64,000 bases of DNA from Solirubrobacterales bacterium (GCA_009691195.1 SHVA01000006.1:1-64000); one strand, 5' to 3'. Positions 36,304 through 46,122 are shown, numbered from the stretch's first letter. The notes: generated by a model not told the origin, from the letters alone. Translations and numbers: made by a program.

Positions 36304-38301
36304 GTGAGCGAGCTCAGCGACGCACAGAAGGCGGCGCTTGCGAGCGTCTGCGACACGGTCGTGCCGGCGATCGCGCGCGAGGCCGACCCGACCGGCTTCT
36401 GGGGACGCTCGGCGTCCGACCTCGGCGTACCCGACGGCGTCGAGCAGCTGATCACCGGGCTCGCCCCCGAGATGCAGGCGGGCCTCGGCCGGCTCCTCGA
36501 CGCCCTCGCCGGGCAGGGGATCAGGCGCAGCCCCTCGCAGCCCTCGCGCGAGCAGATGCTCCGCAACGTCTCGCTCGCGAGCCCCGAGGCCGCCGCCGGA
36601 GTCGGCGCCCTGGTCGCGATGACCCTCTTCCTCCACTACGGCGCGCCCGATCCTGACACCGGGCGCAACCCCAACTGGGACAAGTTCGGCTTCCCCGGGC
36701 CGATCTCTGCGCCCCCCGACGTGCCGAAGGCCCTGACGCTCACCGAGCCCGAGGGCGACGAGCCCGCGATCGACGCTGACGTCTGCATCGTCGGCTCCGG
36801 CGCCGGGGGCGGCGTGATCGCGGCGACGCTCGCCGCGCACGGCATGAAGGTCGTCGTGCTCGAGGCGGCCGGCTACTTCAACGAATCCGACTTCAACCAG
36901 CTCGAGCTGCCCGCCTACCAGCAGATGTTCTGGCGCGGCGGGCCCAACCCGACCGCGGAGGGCAGCGTCAGCCTCCAGGCCGGGACCACCCTCGGCGGTG
37001 GCACCACGATCAACTGGACCAACTGCCTGCGCACCTGGCCCTGGGTCCGCCGGCAGTGGGCCGAGCATGGCCTCGAGGACGTCGCCGGCGCCGAGTTCGA
37101 CGCCCACCTCGACGCGGTGATGGAGCGGATCGGCGCCAACGACGGCTGCAGCGACCTCAACGGTCCCCAGCAGCGGATGCTCGAGGGTTGCGAGGCGCTC
37201 GGCTGGAGCACCGAGACGATCCTCCGCAACACGGACCCGGGCTCCTACAGCGCCGACTACGCCGGCTACCTCGGCTTCGGCGACCAGTCGGGCAGCAAGC
37301 AGAGCGGCGACCGGACCTGGCTCGCCGACGCCCAGGCCAACGGCGCGGAGCTGGTCGCCAACTGCCGCGCGCAGCGGATCCTCACCGAGGACGGCCGCGC
37401 CTCCGGCGTCGAGGCCAGCTGGGCGCATCCCGACGGCCGCACGGCCACCGTCACGGTCACTGCTCCCCAGGTCGTGGTCGCCTGCGGCGCGCTCGAGTCG
37501 CCCTCCCTTCTCGCCCGCTCGGGGATCGGCGGCCCGGCCGTCGGCGCCAACCTGCGGCTCCATCCCTGCTCCGCCGTCGTCGGCTACTACGACTCCGACC
37601 AGCAGGCCTGGTGGGGCCCGCCGCAGGCGCTGCTCTGCGACGAGTTCGCCGACACCGGCGAGGGTTACGGCTTCCTGATCGAGACGGCCCAGTACGCGCC
37701 GGGCCTGGTCGGCTCCGCGACGCCCTGGACGGGCGGCGAGCAGCACAAGGAGCTGGTCAGCGAGACCCCCAAGACCGCGACCACGATCGGCCTCATCCGC
37801 GATCGCGGCGCCGGACGCGTGGACGTCGACGCCGACGGGGAGTCGGTGCCGAGCTACGCGGTCACCGACGAGCTCGACCTCGCCAACATGCACCTCGGAA
37901 TCGAGTCCCAGGTGCGGATGCACATCGCGGCGGGCGCCCGCCAGATCGGCGCGCTGGCTGCGGGCCTCCCGATCTGGCGAGCCGGAGACGACGTCGACCG
38001 CTATCTCGAGCGGCTGCGCCGGATCCCGGTGCGGGCCGGCGGATACAGGCTCTTCAGCGCCCATCAGATGGGCAGCTGCCGGATGGGCGCCGACGCGGAG
38101 ACGTCGGTCGCGAATCCCGATGGCGAGCTCCACGACACCCAGGGGGTCTGGATCGGCGACGGCAGCGCCTTTCCGACATCCTCGGGCACGAATCCGATGA
38201 TCACGATCATGGCGCTCGCGCGGCGCACCGCCGGGAGGATCGCCTCCTCCGCCGGTGCCGGGTCGAGCTCAGGCAAACAGGAGGTAGGAGTTGGCGACTG
38301 A
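36304..38301 (+). CDS. GMC-family alcohol oxidoreductase (long-chain alcohol oxidase type) with an extra N-terminal helical domain
   Basis: A 665-residue protein from GTG 36304. Residues 1-155 are a helical domain like those preceding fatty-alcohol oxidases. The FAD motif [21 protein letters not shown] lies near residues 162-182 and [10 protein letters not shown] follows. [19 protein letters not shown] fits the long-chain alcohol oxidase type. The C-terminal GMC catalytic region has HQMGSCRMG and [15 protein letters not shown]. It oxidises an alcohol to an aldehyde. The next gene, an aldehyde dehydrogenase, overlaps by 11 nt, so the pair likely converts alcohol to acid. Confidence 0.85.
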   Translation: MSELSDAQKAALASVCDTVVPAIAREADPTGFWGRSASDLGVPDGVEQLITGLAPEMQAGLGRLLDALAGQGIRRSPSQPSREQMLRNVSLASPEAAAGVGALVAMTLFLHYGAPDPDTGRNPNWDKFGFPGPISAPPDVPKALTLTEPEGDEPAIDADVCIVGSGAGGGVIAATLAAHGMKVVVLEAAGYFNESDFNQLELPAYQQMFWRGGPNPTAEGSVSLQAGTTLGGGTTINWTNCLRTWPWVRRQWAEHGLEDVAGAEFDAHLDAVMERIGANDGCSDLNGPQQRMLEGCEALGWSTETILRNTDPGSYSADYAGYLGFGDQSGSKQSGDRTWLADAQANGAELVANCRAQRILTEDGRASGVEASWAHPDGRTATVTVTAPQVVVACGALESPSLLARSGIGGPAVGANLRLHPCSAVVGYYDSDQQAWWGPPQALLCDEFADTGEGYGFLIETAQYAPGLVGSATPWTGGEQHKELVSETPKTATTIGLIRDRGAGRVDVDADGESVPSYAVTDELDLANMHLGIESQVRMHIAAGARQIGALAAGLPIWRAGDDVDRYLERLRRIPVRAGGYRLFSAHQMGSCRMGADAETSVANPDGELHDTQGVWIGDGSAFPTSSGTNPMITIMALARRTAGRIASSAGAGSSSGKQEVGVGD

Positions 38302-39757
38302 GACGCAGGCACCACGGGCAGCGGCGCACATCACCGAGCCGATCGTCAGAGACCGGATCTACATCGGCGGCGAGTGGGTCGCCTCAGCCGGCGACGCCTC
38401 GATCGAGGTGCTCGACTCCACCACCGAGCAGGTGATCGGGACCGTGCCCGAGGGCACGGCCGCGGACGTCGATCTCGCCGTCACATCGGGCCACGCGGGC
38501 TTCGAGGCCTGGTCGCAGGTGCCGATGGGCGAGCGGGCCGAGGCCTGTCGCGCGATCTCCGCGGGGCTGGCCCAGCGCGCCGAGGAGTTGGCGCTGCTGA
38601 TCGCCTGCGAGGTCGGGATGCCGATCGGGCAGGCCGCCGCGATCCAGGCCGGGCTGCCGGCGATGGACTTCGGCGCCGCTCCCGAGGCGCTCGAGGAGAT
38701 CGCCTGGGAGGAGCAGGTCGGGAACTCGCTGATCGTCCGCGAGCCGGTCGGAGTGGTCGGCGCGATCACTCCCTGGAACTACCCGCTCCACCAGATCTGC
38801 GCCAAGGTCGCGCCGGCGCTCGCCGCCGGCTGCTCGATCGTGGTCAAGCCGAGCGAGGTGACCCCGCTGAGCGCCTTCGTTCTCGCCGAGATCATCGACG
38901 AGATCGGCCTGCCCCCCGGCGCCTTCAATCTGGTCACCGGCTTCGGCCCGGTCGTGGGCGAGGCGATCGCGGCCCACCCCGACGTCGACATGGTCTCCTT
39001 CACTGGCTCCACCCGCGCCGGCCGGCGCGTCAGCGAGGTCGCGGCCGGGACCGTCAAGCGCGTGGCCTTGGAGCTCGGCGGCAAGTCAGCGAACGTCGTG
39101 CTCGACGACGCCGACCTCATCACCGCCGTCTCCTACGGGGTCGGCAACTGCTTCCTCAACTCGGGCCAGACCTGCAGCGCGCATACGAGGATGCTGGTGC
39201 CTCGCGCGAAGCTCGCCGAGGCCGAGGCGATCGCCGCGGCCGCCGCCGAGAAGTCGACGATCGGGGATCCGCTCGATCCCGCCACCCGGCTCGGGCCACT
39301 CGTCTCCGACGCCCACCGCGAGCACGTGCGCGACTACATCCGCAAGGGGGAGGCGGAGGGCGCGAAGCTGGTCGCCGGCGGCGCCGATGCTCCCGAGGAT
39401 CTCGAGAGCGGCTACTTCGTCCGGCCCACGGTCTTTTCCGAGGTGAAGCCGGACATGGCGATCGCCCAGGAGGAGATCTTCGGGCCGGTGCTCTCGATCA
39501 TTCCCTACGACGACGAGGACGAGGCCGTGGAGATCGCCAACGGCACGGTCTACGGCCTCGACGGCGGCGTCTGGTCATCCGACCCCGAGCACGCCAAGTC
39601 CGTGGCGCGGAGGATGCGCACCGGACAGGTCCAGATCAACGGCGCCACCTTCAACCCGGTGGCTCCCTTCGGCGGCGTAAAGCAGTCGGGCAACGGCCGC
39701 GAGCTCGGCAAGTTCGGGCTCGAGGAGTTCCTCGACGTCAAGTCCATTCAGCTCTGA
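38291..39757 (+). CDS. NAD(P)-dependent aldehyde dehydrogenase
   Basis: A 488-residue ALDH from TTG 38291, preceded by an AGGAGG Shine-Dalgarno. It shows [20 protein letters not shown], the cofactor/glutamate motif [10 protein letters not shown], the catalytic Cys in [12 protein letters not shown], and a C-terminal [15 protein letters not shown]. Substrate is not determined; the coupled GMC oxidoreductase suggests it takes the aldehyde made by that enzyme. Confidence 0.92.
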   Translation: MATETQAPRAAAHITEPIVRDRIYIGGEWVASAGDASIEVLDSTTEQVIGTVPEGTAADVDLAVTSGHAGFEAWSQVPMGERAEACRAISAGLAQRAEELALLIACEVGMPIGQAAAIQAGLPAMDFGAAPEALEEIAWEEQVGNSLIVREPVGVVGAITPWNYPLHQICAKVAPALAAGCSIVVKPSEVTPLSAFVLAEIIDEIGLPPGAFNLVTGFGPVVGEAIAAHPDVDMVSFTGSTRAGRRVSEVAAGTVKRVALELGGKSANVVLDDADLITAVSYGVGNCFLNSGQTCSAHTRMLVPRAKLAEAEAIAAAAAEKSTIGDPLDPATRLGPLVSDAHREHVRDYIRKGEAEGAKLVAGGADAPEDLESGYFVRPTVFSEVKPDMAIAQEEIFGPVLSIIPYDDEDEAVEIANGTVYGLDGGVWSSDPEHAKSVARRMRTGQVQINGATFNPVAPFGGVKQSGNGRELGKFGLEEFLDVKSIQL

Positions 39758-39786
39758 GCCGGTAGGCGGGCACCAAGGAGGGGCGA

Positions 39787-40389
39787 ATGACGGACGTGAA
39801 GGCGCGGGTTGCGACCGAGGCGGACCTCGATGCGGTCGTCGACTTGCTCGCGCTGGCCTTCCACGAGGACCCGACCTGGAGCTGGGCGTTCCACGATCCC
39901 GCGACGCGGTTTGACGCCCAGCGCGCGTGGTGGCGCATGCACGTGCGCAGCGCCATCCCGCACGAATGGGTGTGGCTGACCGAGGATGGAGGCGCGGCGT
40001 CGCTCTGGATCCCTCCGGGCAAGCCCGAGCTCAGCGACGAGGACGAAGCGAGGTCCGAGCCGCTGATGAGGGAGCTGGCCGGGTCGCACGCTGACGAGGT
40101 GCTCGTGCTGCTCGACCGCTTCGGGTCCAACCATCCCGTCGGGGAGCCCCACTACTACCTGAGCCTGCTGGGAACTCATCCCGACCATCGCGGCAAGGGC
40201 ATCGGAATGAGCCTGCTCACCGACAACCTCGCCAGGATCGACCGGGAGGGATCGGCCGCCTACCTCGAGTCAAGCAACCCTGACAACGACGAGCGCTACG
40301 AGCGGCTCGGCTTCACCACGGTCGGGGAGTTCTCGGCGCCGGGCGGTGAGCCCACCGTGGCCTGCATGTGGCGAAGCGCGCGCGCCTAG
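39787..40389 (+). CDS. GNAT family N-acetyltransferase
   Basis: A 200-residue acetyltransferase. It has the acetyl-CoA loop LLGTHPDHRGKGIGMSLL and then AYLESSNPDNDERYERLGF, as in GNAT proteins acting on small molecules. SD AAGGAGG precedes ATG 39787. It follows the aldehyde dehydrogenase by 29 nt and overlaps the convergent hydrolase by 4 nt. The substrate is unknown. Confidence 0.88.
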   Translation: MTDVKARVATEADLDAVVDLLALAFHEDPTWSWAFHDPATRFDAQRAWWRMHVRSAIPHEWVWLTEDGGAASLWIPPGKPELSDEDEARSEPLMRELAGSHADEVLVLLDRFGSNHPVGEPHYYLSLLGTHPDHRGKGIGMSLLTDNLARIDREGSAAYLESSNPDNDERYERLGFTTVGEFSAPGGEPTVACMWRSARA

Positions 40390-41804
40390 CCGTGGCGGCC
40401 CACGAAGGCCCTGATCTTGCGGGCGGCCGGCCCGCGCGGGTAGTAGAGGGCGTTGACGTGGCCGGCGTTCGGCGGGATGAACTGGCGGGCGTGGGGGAAG
40501 GGCTGCGCGGTGTAGCGGCCCTCCGTCGCGGTGGTGACGTCGTCCATCTCGCCTGAGACGACGAGCACGGGAGCACCCGGGGCCTTCGCGCCCGCTGCCT
40601 GGGGCGGCTCGTAGAAGGGCCCCGGCGCCGGCGCGGTGAGGCAATAGCGGTAGTTGATGAAAATCGAGCGTGCGATCTCCGCCGGCGTGAACGGCGCGAA
40701 GCGCTTTGCGGGATAGGCGGCGATCGAGCGCTTCAGCTGGAGCCGGCGCTGGGGCTCGGACGCGTCCTTCTTCCAGAGCATCGGATAGTCGTTGCAGCTG
40801 ACGACCATCTCCTCGGCATGGGAGTAGGCCTTGACGGCCCCGTAGCCGCCACCCCCGCCCTTGGTGAGGCGGTCATAGAGCTTGGAGTCCCCTCTCGACA
40901 GCCCGCTGACCGCGTTATTGACCTTCAGGTATCCCTGCGGCGGCGTGTATCCGGCGCTCCAGATCAGGTCGGCGAGCGGCACGGCGCCGCGCCGGGTCTT
41001 GCGCAGCTTGTGAACGGCCCTGCCGAGGCGCGCGCGGGCGTCGCCGTGGCACTTCGGCGACCGCGCGCAGGAGAGCTTCAGAGAACGCAGGCCGGTCCGC
41101 GGCCCGCTCGGGTACCAGGGGCTCTCTCCGCTGGTCGGGTAGGCGGAGTCGAGAACCAGTGCCTTCAGGGTTTTCCCGTGGCGGTAGGCGTAGGACTGGG
41201 CGAGGTAGGTCCCGTAGGAGTCGCCATAAAGGACGATGCGGCCGAGGCCGAGGGCCCGCCTGACGGCGGCGAGGTCATCCGCCCCCGCGGAGGTCCGGTA
41301 GGACTCGAAGCGCGGCCCCAGCTCGGCGGCGCAGCGCGCGAGGATCACCTGGTCGCTGACCTTGGCGGCCTGGGAGCCGGGGCAGTGCAGCGCCCTCGAC
41401 ATGCCGGTTCCCCGCTGGTCCACGAGCACCAGTGCCCGCCGGTTCAGCAGCTTCCCGAAGGTCGCGACGTATTCGCTCGCGCTCCCGGTCGAGGAGTACC
41501 CGGGCCCGCCCTCTGCCGCGAAGATCGTTCCCAGCGAGGGCCGCGAGCGATCAGAGCGCGGCCGCATCGCGAACGCGATCGGCGTTGTTCCCAGCCCCGG
41601 GTCGGCCCGCTCGAAGGGAACCGTGAGCCTGCCGCAGCGAAATCCGCTCAGGGCGGTGCCGGGGCAGCCGCCGAGCCGGACCGAGGAGGCGGCGGACGGC
41701 TCGTCGTCGCGCAGCGACGATGGGCTCGGTGTCCCGGCGGCCGCGAAGGCGGCGGTGAAGAGGGCGATCGCGAGGATCAGGGTCGAGGGCAGGAGGCGGC
41801 TCAT
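40386..41804 (-). CDS. secreted alpha/beta hydrolase, tripeptidyl-aminopeptidase-like
   Basis: A 472-residue protein. A signal peptide (SRLLPSTLILAIALF) starts at ATG 41804; the longer ORF start at 41858 would put 18 residues before it. The hydrolase core has LVDQRGTGMS, the nucleophile elbow GDSYGTYLAQ, a late Asp in VVSGEMDDVT and the His in PNAGHVNALYY. A Cys-rich insert is present. This pattern is that of the actinobacterial TAP-like peptidase family, which trims N-terminal peptides outside the cell. Confidence 0.85.
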   Translation of the reverse strand: MSRLLPSTLILAIALFTAAFAAAGTPSPSSLRDDEPSAASSVRLGGCPGTALSGFRCGRLTVPFERADPGLGTTPIAFAMRPRSDRSRPSLGTIFAAEGGPGYSSTGSASEYVATFGKLLNRRALVLVDQRGTGMSRALHCPGSQAAKVSDQVILARCAAELGPRFESYRTSAGADDLAAVRRALGLGRIVLYGDSYGTYLAQSYAYRHGKTLKALVLDSAYPTSGESPWYPSGPRTGLRSLKLSCARSPKCHGDARARLGRAVHKLRKTRRGAVPLADLIWSAGYTPPQGYLKVNNAVSGLSRGDSKLYDRLTKGGGGGYGAVKAYSHAEEMVVSCNDYPMLWKKDASEPQRRLQLKRSIAAYPAKRFAPFTPAEIARSIFINYRYCLTAPAPGPFYEPPQAAGAKAPGAPVLVVSGEMDDVTTATEGRYTAQPFPHARQFIPPNAGHVNALYYPRGPAARKIRAFVGRHG

Positions 41805-41858
41805 GGTGGCGACAGTAACAGCCGCCCGAGGGAGGCCTGGTTGCGGCGAACGAGCCAT

Positions 41859-42866
41859 TCAGCCGCTCTCCCGGCGTCGCGGGCGAACGGCGAAGCGCTG
41901 CTCGTCGAGGCGGCTGACCACGCTGCCGAGGGGAGCGCAGGCGTGGGCCAGGCGGGTGGCAATCCACTCGGCCTCTTCGCCACGAGCCAACCGCGTGGAG
42001 CAGTGCTCCAGCCGCAGGCCGACGAGCTCGACCTCCGGGTCGCCCCCGGGTCGCCACAGCGCGAGGATGCCGAGGTCGCTGCGGAGCGCAGAGTTGACCG
42101 GGGTGTCGTGGAGCGCGTCGCCCAGGTCGTAGAGGATCGGCCTCCCGCGCCGCCAGCCGACGCCGTGGAAGCTGTGGGCCGAGTGGCCGGCAACGGCGTC
42201 AGCGCCGGCCGCGAGCAGGCGCCGGGCGAGCAGGCGCTGCCAGACCGCCGGGCGGGTGGTCAGGTTCGGCCCCCAGTGAGGGAAGACGAGCACTTGGTCG
42301 CAGCGCTCCGCCAGCAGTCGAACCTCGGCCAAGAGCCACGAGGGCCGCTTCCAGCGCGCCCCGCGCCGTCGCGAGGATTGGATCAGGGCGACGCCCGGCT
42401 CGTCCTCTCCGGCCGCGGTCCCGAAGTGGTGGTCGGCGCAGGCCACGATGCCGACGGTGGCGCCCCCGGACTCGATCGTCACGCTAGCGCGCGCCCGGGC
42501 TCGGTCGGCCCCGGCGCCGACGGGAGCGAATCCGGCGCCCTCGAGATGCCGCACGGTGTCGGCAAGGCTCTCCGGGCCGTAGTCAAAAGAGTGGTTGTTG
42601 GCGAGCGAGGCGGCGTCGGCGCCGATCGCGCCGAGGGCGCCGAGGGCCGCTGGCGGCGCGCGAAGGAAATAGCGCTTTGCCCGAACGCGGTCGGTCTCGG
42701 CGCCCCCCTCCGATATGCAGCACTCGAGGTTGACGATCGTCAGCTCACAACCGCGCAGCAGCTCGCGCAGCTCGGGCGCCCAGACGCTCTCGGCGCCCTC
42801 GGCGATGAGCTTCTGCCCGACCGCGCGGCCGAGCATCACGTCGCCGAGCAGGGCGATCGTGGTCAG
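41859..42866 (-). CDS. CapA-like (poly-gamma-glutamate synthesis type) metallophosphatase-fold protein
   Basis: Homology begins at IALLGDVMLGR, the metallophosphoesterase-type motif of CapA proteins, followed by TIVNLECCISEG, SLANNHSFDYGPES and VFPHWGPNL. The ATG at 42986 would overlap the divergent proA gene by 60 nt and add unrelated residues. A better candidate is CTG 42866, preceded by GGGAGGG and placed directly before the domain. CapA-like proteins are linked to gamma-polyglutamate or peptide polymer processing at the envelope. From CTG the protein has 335 residues. Confidence 0.75.
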   Translation of the reverse strand: MTTIALLGDVMLGRAVGQKLIAEGAESVWAPELRELLRGCELTIVNLECCISEGGAETDRVRAKRYFLRAPPAALGALGAIGADAASLANNHSFDYGPESLADTVRHLEGAGFAPVGAGADRARARASVTIESGGATVGIVACADHHFGTAAGEDEPGVALIQSSRRRGARWKRPSWLLAEVRLLAERCDQVLVFPHWGPNLTTRPAVWQRLLARRLLAAGADAVAGHSAHSFHGVGWRRGRPILYDLGDALHDTPVNSALRSDLGILALWRPGGDPEVELVGLRLEHCSTRLARGEEAEWIATRLAHACAPLGSVVSRLDEQRFAVRPRRRESG

Positions 42867-42914
42867 GGTCCCTCCCGGGGCCAGCGGGTCGCCATTGGGG
42901 CTGAGTTTGCCGGG

Positions 42915-42920
42915 TACGCT
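42915..42920 (+). promoter_or_regulatory. candidate -10 element of proA
   Basis: TACGCT ends 6 nt before the proA GTG at 42927. A TTGGGG lies 14 nt further upstream, short for a -35. Leaderless spacing again. Confidence 0.4.
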
Positions 42921-42926
42921 TACCCC

Positions 42927-44192
42927 GTGGCAACCAAGACCAGGAGCGTCGCCGACATCTGTCGCGATGCCAAGGACGCTTTTCACGTGCTCGCGCGGCT
43001 GGATCGCGCGCCCAAGGACGCCTGCCTCAACGACCTCGCCGACCGCCTCGAGAGCCGGACGGGCGAGATCCTCGAGGCGAACGCATCCGATCTGGCGGCT
43101 GGGCGCGAGGCCGGCCTCGACGAGGCGCTGATCGACAGGCTCGCCATGACCCAGGCACGGATCGCGGGAATGGCCACCGGCGTGCGAGAGGTGGCTCAGC
43201 TGCCCGACCCCGTCGGCGAGGTGGTGGAGACCTCGACACTCCAGAACGGCCTCGAGGTCTCCAAGCAGCGCGTGCCGATCGGCGTGATCGGGATCGTCTA
43301 CGAGGCGCGGCCGAACGTCACCGTTGACGCTGCGGCGCTCTGCCTCAAGAGCGGCAACGCGGTGGTGCTGCGGGGCTCCTCGGCCGCCGAGGCGTCGAAT
43401 GCCGTGCTCGCGGGCCTCGTCGTTGAGTCCCTGCGTGAGGCCGGCATCCCCGAGACCGCCGTCTCACCGCTCTCGGGCGGCGGCCACGAGCAGCTCCGCG
43501 AGCTGGCCACCCAGGAGGGGCTGGTGGACCTGATCATCCCAAGGGGGGGCGACGGGCTCAAGAACGCGCTCAAGGAGGTGGCGAGGGTCCCCGTGATGTA
43601 TGCCGCCGCGGGCAACTGCCACGTATACGTCCACGAGGACGCCGACCTTCAGATGGCCCAGCGGATCGCCTACAACGCGAAGGTGCAGCGGCCCGGCGTC
43701 TGCAACGCGGCCGAGACGCTGCTGGTCCACCGCGCGGCCGCCGGCGCGCTGCTCCCGGCCCTGCTCCAACAGCTCAGCGACGCGGGCGTCGAGCTGGTCG
43801 GCGACGAGCGGGCGCGCGACAACGCCGCCGACGTCCCCGTCGGGCCCGCAAGCGCCGAGGACTGGGACACCGAGTACCACGGGCTGAAGATGGCCGTGGG
43901 CGTGGTGGACTCGCTCTTCGCGGCGGTCGACCACGTCAACAGGCACGGCAGCGGCCATTCCGAGGCGATCGTGACCTCATCCAACGAGGCAGCCAACGAG
44001 TTCACCGAGGCGGTTGACGCAGCCGCGGTCTACGTCAACGCCTCGACCCGCTTCACCGACGGCTACGAGTTTGGGATGGGAGCGGAGATCGGCAACTCGA
44101 CCCAGAAGCTGCACGCGCGAGGGCCGATCGGGCTGCGCGAGCTGACCACCACCAAGTACATCGTTCGCGGCAGCGGCCAGGTCAGGGAGTAG
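42927..44192 (+). CDS. proA: gamma-glutamyl phosphate reductase
   Basis: A 421-residue enzyme from GTG 42927. An ORF open far upstream to 40818 is antisense shadow. It has PIGVIGIVYEARPNVTVDAAALCLKSGN-like cofactor region (positions about 43280-43370), catalytic Cys in VQRPGVCNAAET and the ending IGLRELTTTKYIV typical of ProA. It makes glutamate semialdehyde for proline synthesis. It is followed by nadD and rsfS, as often seen in Gram-positive genomes, but separated from proB by the inserted block. Confidence 0.95.
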   Translation: MATKTRSVADICRDAKDAFHVLARLDRAPKDACLNDLADRLESRTGEILEANASDLAAGREAGLDEALIDRLAMTQARIAGMATGVREVAQLPDPVGEVVETSTLQNGLEVSKQRVPIGVIGIVYEARPNVTVDAAALCLKSGNAVVLRGSSAAEASNAVLAGLVVESLREAGIPETAVSPLSGGGHEQLRELATQEGLVDLIIPRGGDGLKNALKEVARVPVMYAAAGNCHVYVHEDADLQMAQRIAYNAKVQRPGVCNAAETLLVHRAAAGALLPALLQQLSDAGVELVGDERARDNAADVPVGPASAEDWDTEYHGLKMAVGVVDSLFAAVDHVNRHGSGHSEAIVTSSNEAANEFTEAVDAAAVYVNASTRFTDGYEFGMGAEIGNSTQKLHARGPIGLRELTTTKYIVRGSGQVRE

Positions 44193-44222
44193 GGCGGTCC
44201 GCACCGCCGAGGCAGCGGCCTG

Positions 44223-44834
44223 ATGGTCGCTTCGAACGAGGGCCGGGTCGGCGTGCTCGGGAGCGCCTTCAACCCGCCCCACGTAGGGCACATGCTGCTG
44301 GCCCAGGAGGCGCGCTGGCAACTCGGCCTCGGGCGGGTGCTGCTGATGACCACCGGCAGGCCCCCGCACAAGGAGATCGCCGACGATCCCGGGGCGGAGC
44401 TGAGGCTGGAGATGGCCGCCACGGCCGCTGCCGAGGAGGAGTGGCTCGAGGCCTCGCCGCTGGAGGTGGAGCGCGACGAGACCTCGTACTCCTACCGCAC
44501 CCTCGAGCTGTTGCGCAAGCGGGACCCCGAGGCCGAGCTCTGGTTCCTCCTGGGGGCCGACATGGCGGCGGGCCTCGAGAGCTGGGAGCGGCCCGAGCGG
44601 GTGCTGGAGCTTGCGCGCCTGGCGGTGGTGCCGCGGCCCGGGGTCGAGATGGACGCGGTCAGCTCGACGCTGGAGCGGCTCGGTGCCGCCGCTCGAGCCG
44701 AGATACTCGAGATGCCACGGTGCGGGGTCTCATCCACCATGATCAGGCAACGAGTATCGGAGGGTCGGCCGTTGGGGCGGCTCGCCCCGGACGGAGTGGT
44801 GGAGATGATCGAGCGGCGGGGCCTTTACCGATGA
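44223..44834 (+). CDS. nadD: nicotinate-nucleotide adenylyltransferase
   Basis: A 203-residue protein. The nucleotidyltransferase motif reads GSAFNPPHVGHMLLAQEA instead of the more common GGTFDPxHxGH, keeping the catalytic HxGH. The C-terminal SSTMIRQRVSEGRPLGRL is the ISSTxIR-type motif. It makes nicotinate adenine dinucleotide. Its stop overlaps the rsfS ATG (ATGA). Confidence 0.92.
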   Translation: MVASNEGRVGVLGSAFNPPHVGHMLLAQEARWQLGLGRVLLMTTGRPPHKEIADDPGAELRLEMAATAAAEEEWLEASPLEVERDETSYSYRTLELLRKRDPEAELWFLLGADMAAGLESWERPERVLELARLAVVPRPGVEMDAVSSTLERLGAAARAEILEMPRCGVSSTMIRQRVSEGRPLGRLAPDGVVEMIERRGLYR

Positions 44835-45184
44835 GCTCAGAGGCCCTCGCGCGGCGAATCGCGGCCATCGCCGACGCCAAGCTTGGTACCGACCTCGTTG
44901 CGCTCGACATGCGGGGGCTCGTCGGCTACACCGACTTCCTGGTCTTGTGCACGGTTCGCAACGAGCGCCAGGGGCGATCTATCAATGAGGACGTTCGCAG
45001 AGAGCTGAAGCCGGAGGGGTTGACGCCTGCGCGCGTGGAGGGCCTGGATGAGGGCGAGTGGGTGCTGATCGACTACCTCGATTGCATCCTGCACGTGATG
45101 ACCGAGGGCGTTCGCGAGCGCTACCGCCTCGAGCAGCTCTGGGGCGAGGCCGCCCGCCTCGACCTCGATCTTCAGGCCGCCTAG
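44831..45184 (+). CDS. rsfS: ribosome silencing factor RsfS
   Basis: A 117-residue protein with the Oligomerisation/RsfS domain: DLVALDMRGLVGYTDFLVLC, then EGLDEGEWVLIDYLDCILHVM. RsfS binds L14 and blocks subunit joining when nutrients are short. The start ATG at 44831 overlaps the nadD stop, so the two are translationally coupled. Confidence 0.95.
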   Translation: MSSEALARRIAAIADAKLGTDLVALDMRGLVGYTDFLVLCTVRNERQGRSINEDVRRELKPEGLTPARVEGLDEGEWVLIDYLDCILHVMTEGVRERYRLEQLWGEAARLDLDLQAA

Positions 45185-45238
45185 CCTCGAGCGGAGAGCG
45201 CGCGGGATACGTCCGCAGGCCCACCTAGCCTGCGGTTC

Positions 45239-45970
45239 GTGGCCAGCGAGAGCTTCCGCCGAGCGTTGCGCGGCTACGACCCCGAGGAGGTGGACGCCGC
45301 GCTGAGCAAGAAGCAGGCGCGGGTCGAGCGCCTCGAGCGTGAGGCCAAGCAGCTTGCGCAGCGGGTGATGGAGAAGGAGCGCCGCTTACAAGAGGCGCTC
45401 GCCCGCCTTGGAGAGGAGGGCGAGGACTCGCCCGGAGCGATCGCGTCGCTGAGCCGCAGGCTCGAGGAGATCCACGGGCAGGCCCGCCAGCAGGCGACCC
45501 GGATCAGGATGAAGGCGCTCGACGACGCCGTGCAGATGGCGGACCGGGTCAGCGAGCTGGCGAGGCTGCGCGACGACCTCGGCTCCAGGGTCTTCGATCT
45601 CGCCGGGCGCGCCGGGATCGGCCCCGGTCACGAGGCTGATCAGGCGGCGGCCGAGGAGGCCCCGGCGACGCCCCCCGCCCCCCGTGGCGGAATCTATGAG
45701 GGGGCCGTCGAGGTGGAGGTCGGGCCGCTCAACGACTTCTCCCAGCTCGCCGGCTTCGAGGACGCGGCGGCGAAGGTCGACGGGGCCGACGAGATCAAGG
45801 TGCGCCGCTTCTCCGGTCGCCGCGCCACCGTCTCGATCAGCCTGAGCGAGCCCGTGGAGCTGTTGCGCCAGCTCGAGGAGCATGCCCCCTTCGAGTTCAA
45901 GATCAGCGACCAGCGCTCCGGGCGCGTCGTCCTCGACATCGACGACGACGAGCACCACAAGGCCGCCTGA
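45239..45970 (+). CDS. DivIVA-domain coiled-coil protein
   Basis: A 243-residue protein from GTG 45239, with TAGCCT 7 nt before. The N-terminus has the DivIVA/GpsB-type motif SFRRALRGYDPEEVDAAL (residues 5-22). A long coiled coil follows (about 23-125, LERLEREAKQLAQRVMEKER), then a Pro/Ala linker and a beta-rich C-terminal domain (about 155-243) ending in acidic residues. DivIVA proteins mark poles and septa. The C-terminal domain is not one I can name. Confidence 0.72.
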   Translation: MASESFRRALRGYDPEEVDAALSKKQARVERLEREAKQLAQRVMEKERRLQEALARLGEEGEDSPGAIASLSRRLEEIHGQARQQATRIRMKALDDAVQMADRVSELARLRDDLGSRVFDLAGRAGIGPGHEADQAAAEEAPATPPAPRGGIYEGAVEVEVGPLNDFSQLAGFEDAAAKVDGADEIKVRRFSGRRATVSISLSEPVELLRQLEEHAPFEFKISDQRSGRVVLDIDDDEHHKAA

Positions 45971-46010
45971 GCGCCGTTCGGCGCGATACTCGACGGCCGG
46001 CCTCCGCGGC

Positions 46011-46016
46011 TAACAT
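46011..46016 (+). promoter_or_regulatory. candidate -10 element of tRNA-Ala
   Basis: TAACAT lies 16 nt before the tRNA 5' end. The upstream -35 region is not clear. Confidence 0.35.
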
Positions 46017-46032
46017 TCCGCTGGCGTTTCCC

Positions 46033-46106
46033 GGGGCTGTAGCTCAGTTGGCTAGAGCGCCTGCATGGCATGCAGGAGGTCGGGGGTTCGAGTCCCCCCA
46101 GCTCCA
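46033..46106 (+). tRNA. tRNA-Ala (anticodon GGC)
   Basis: A 74-nt cloverleaf. The acceptor stem GGGGCTG pairs with CAGCTCC, with one G-U pair. The D-arm contains AGCTCAGTTGG. The anticodon stem CCTGC/GCAGG holds the loop ATGGCAT with GGC anticodon. The T-arm has GGGGGTTCGAGTCCCCC. Discriminator A at 46106; CCA is not encoded. Nearby copies of its 3' end suggest it is an integration site. Confidence 0.95.
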
Positions 46107-46122
46107 TCTCAAGCTTGGTTGC
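46084..46122 (+). repeat. attachment-like repeat R1 (tRNA-Ala 3' end)
   Basis: The T-arm and 3' end, continuing as CTCCATCTCAAGCTTGGTTG beyond the tRNA, is matched imperfectly by copies at 47141-47180 and 48134-48160. Shared blocks are GGTTCGA, CTCCATCTCA and GGTTGCTT. Confidence 0.45.

Noticed and set aside
35662-38133. Minus-strand ORF of 823 codons opposite the DJ-1 and GMC genes
   Set aside because: Antisense frame of two well-supported genes; repetitive VGAD/RAD-rich composition without motifs.
40818-42926. Plus-strand extension of proA over 700 codons upstream
   Set aside because: It runs antisense to the hydrolase and CapA-like genes and shows no ProA homology before GTG 42927.
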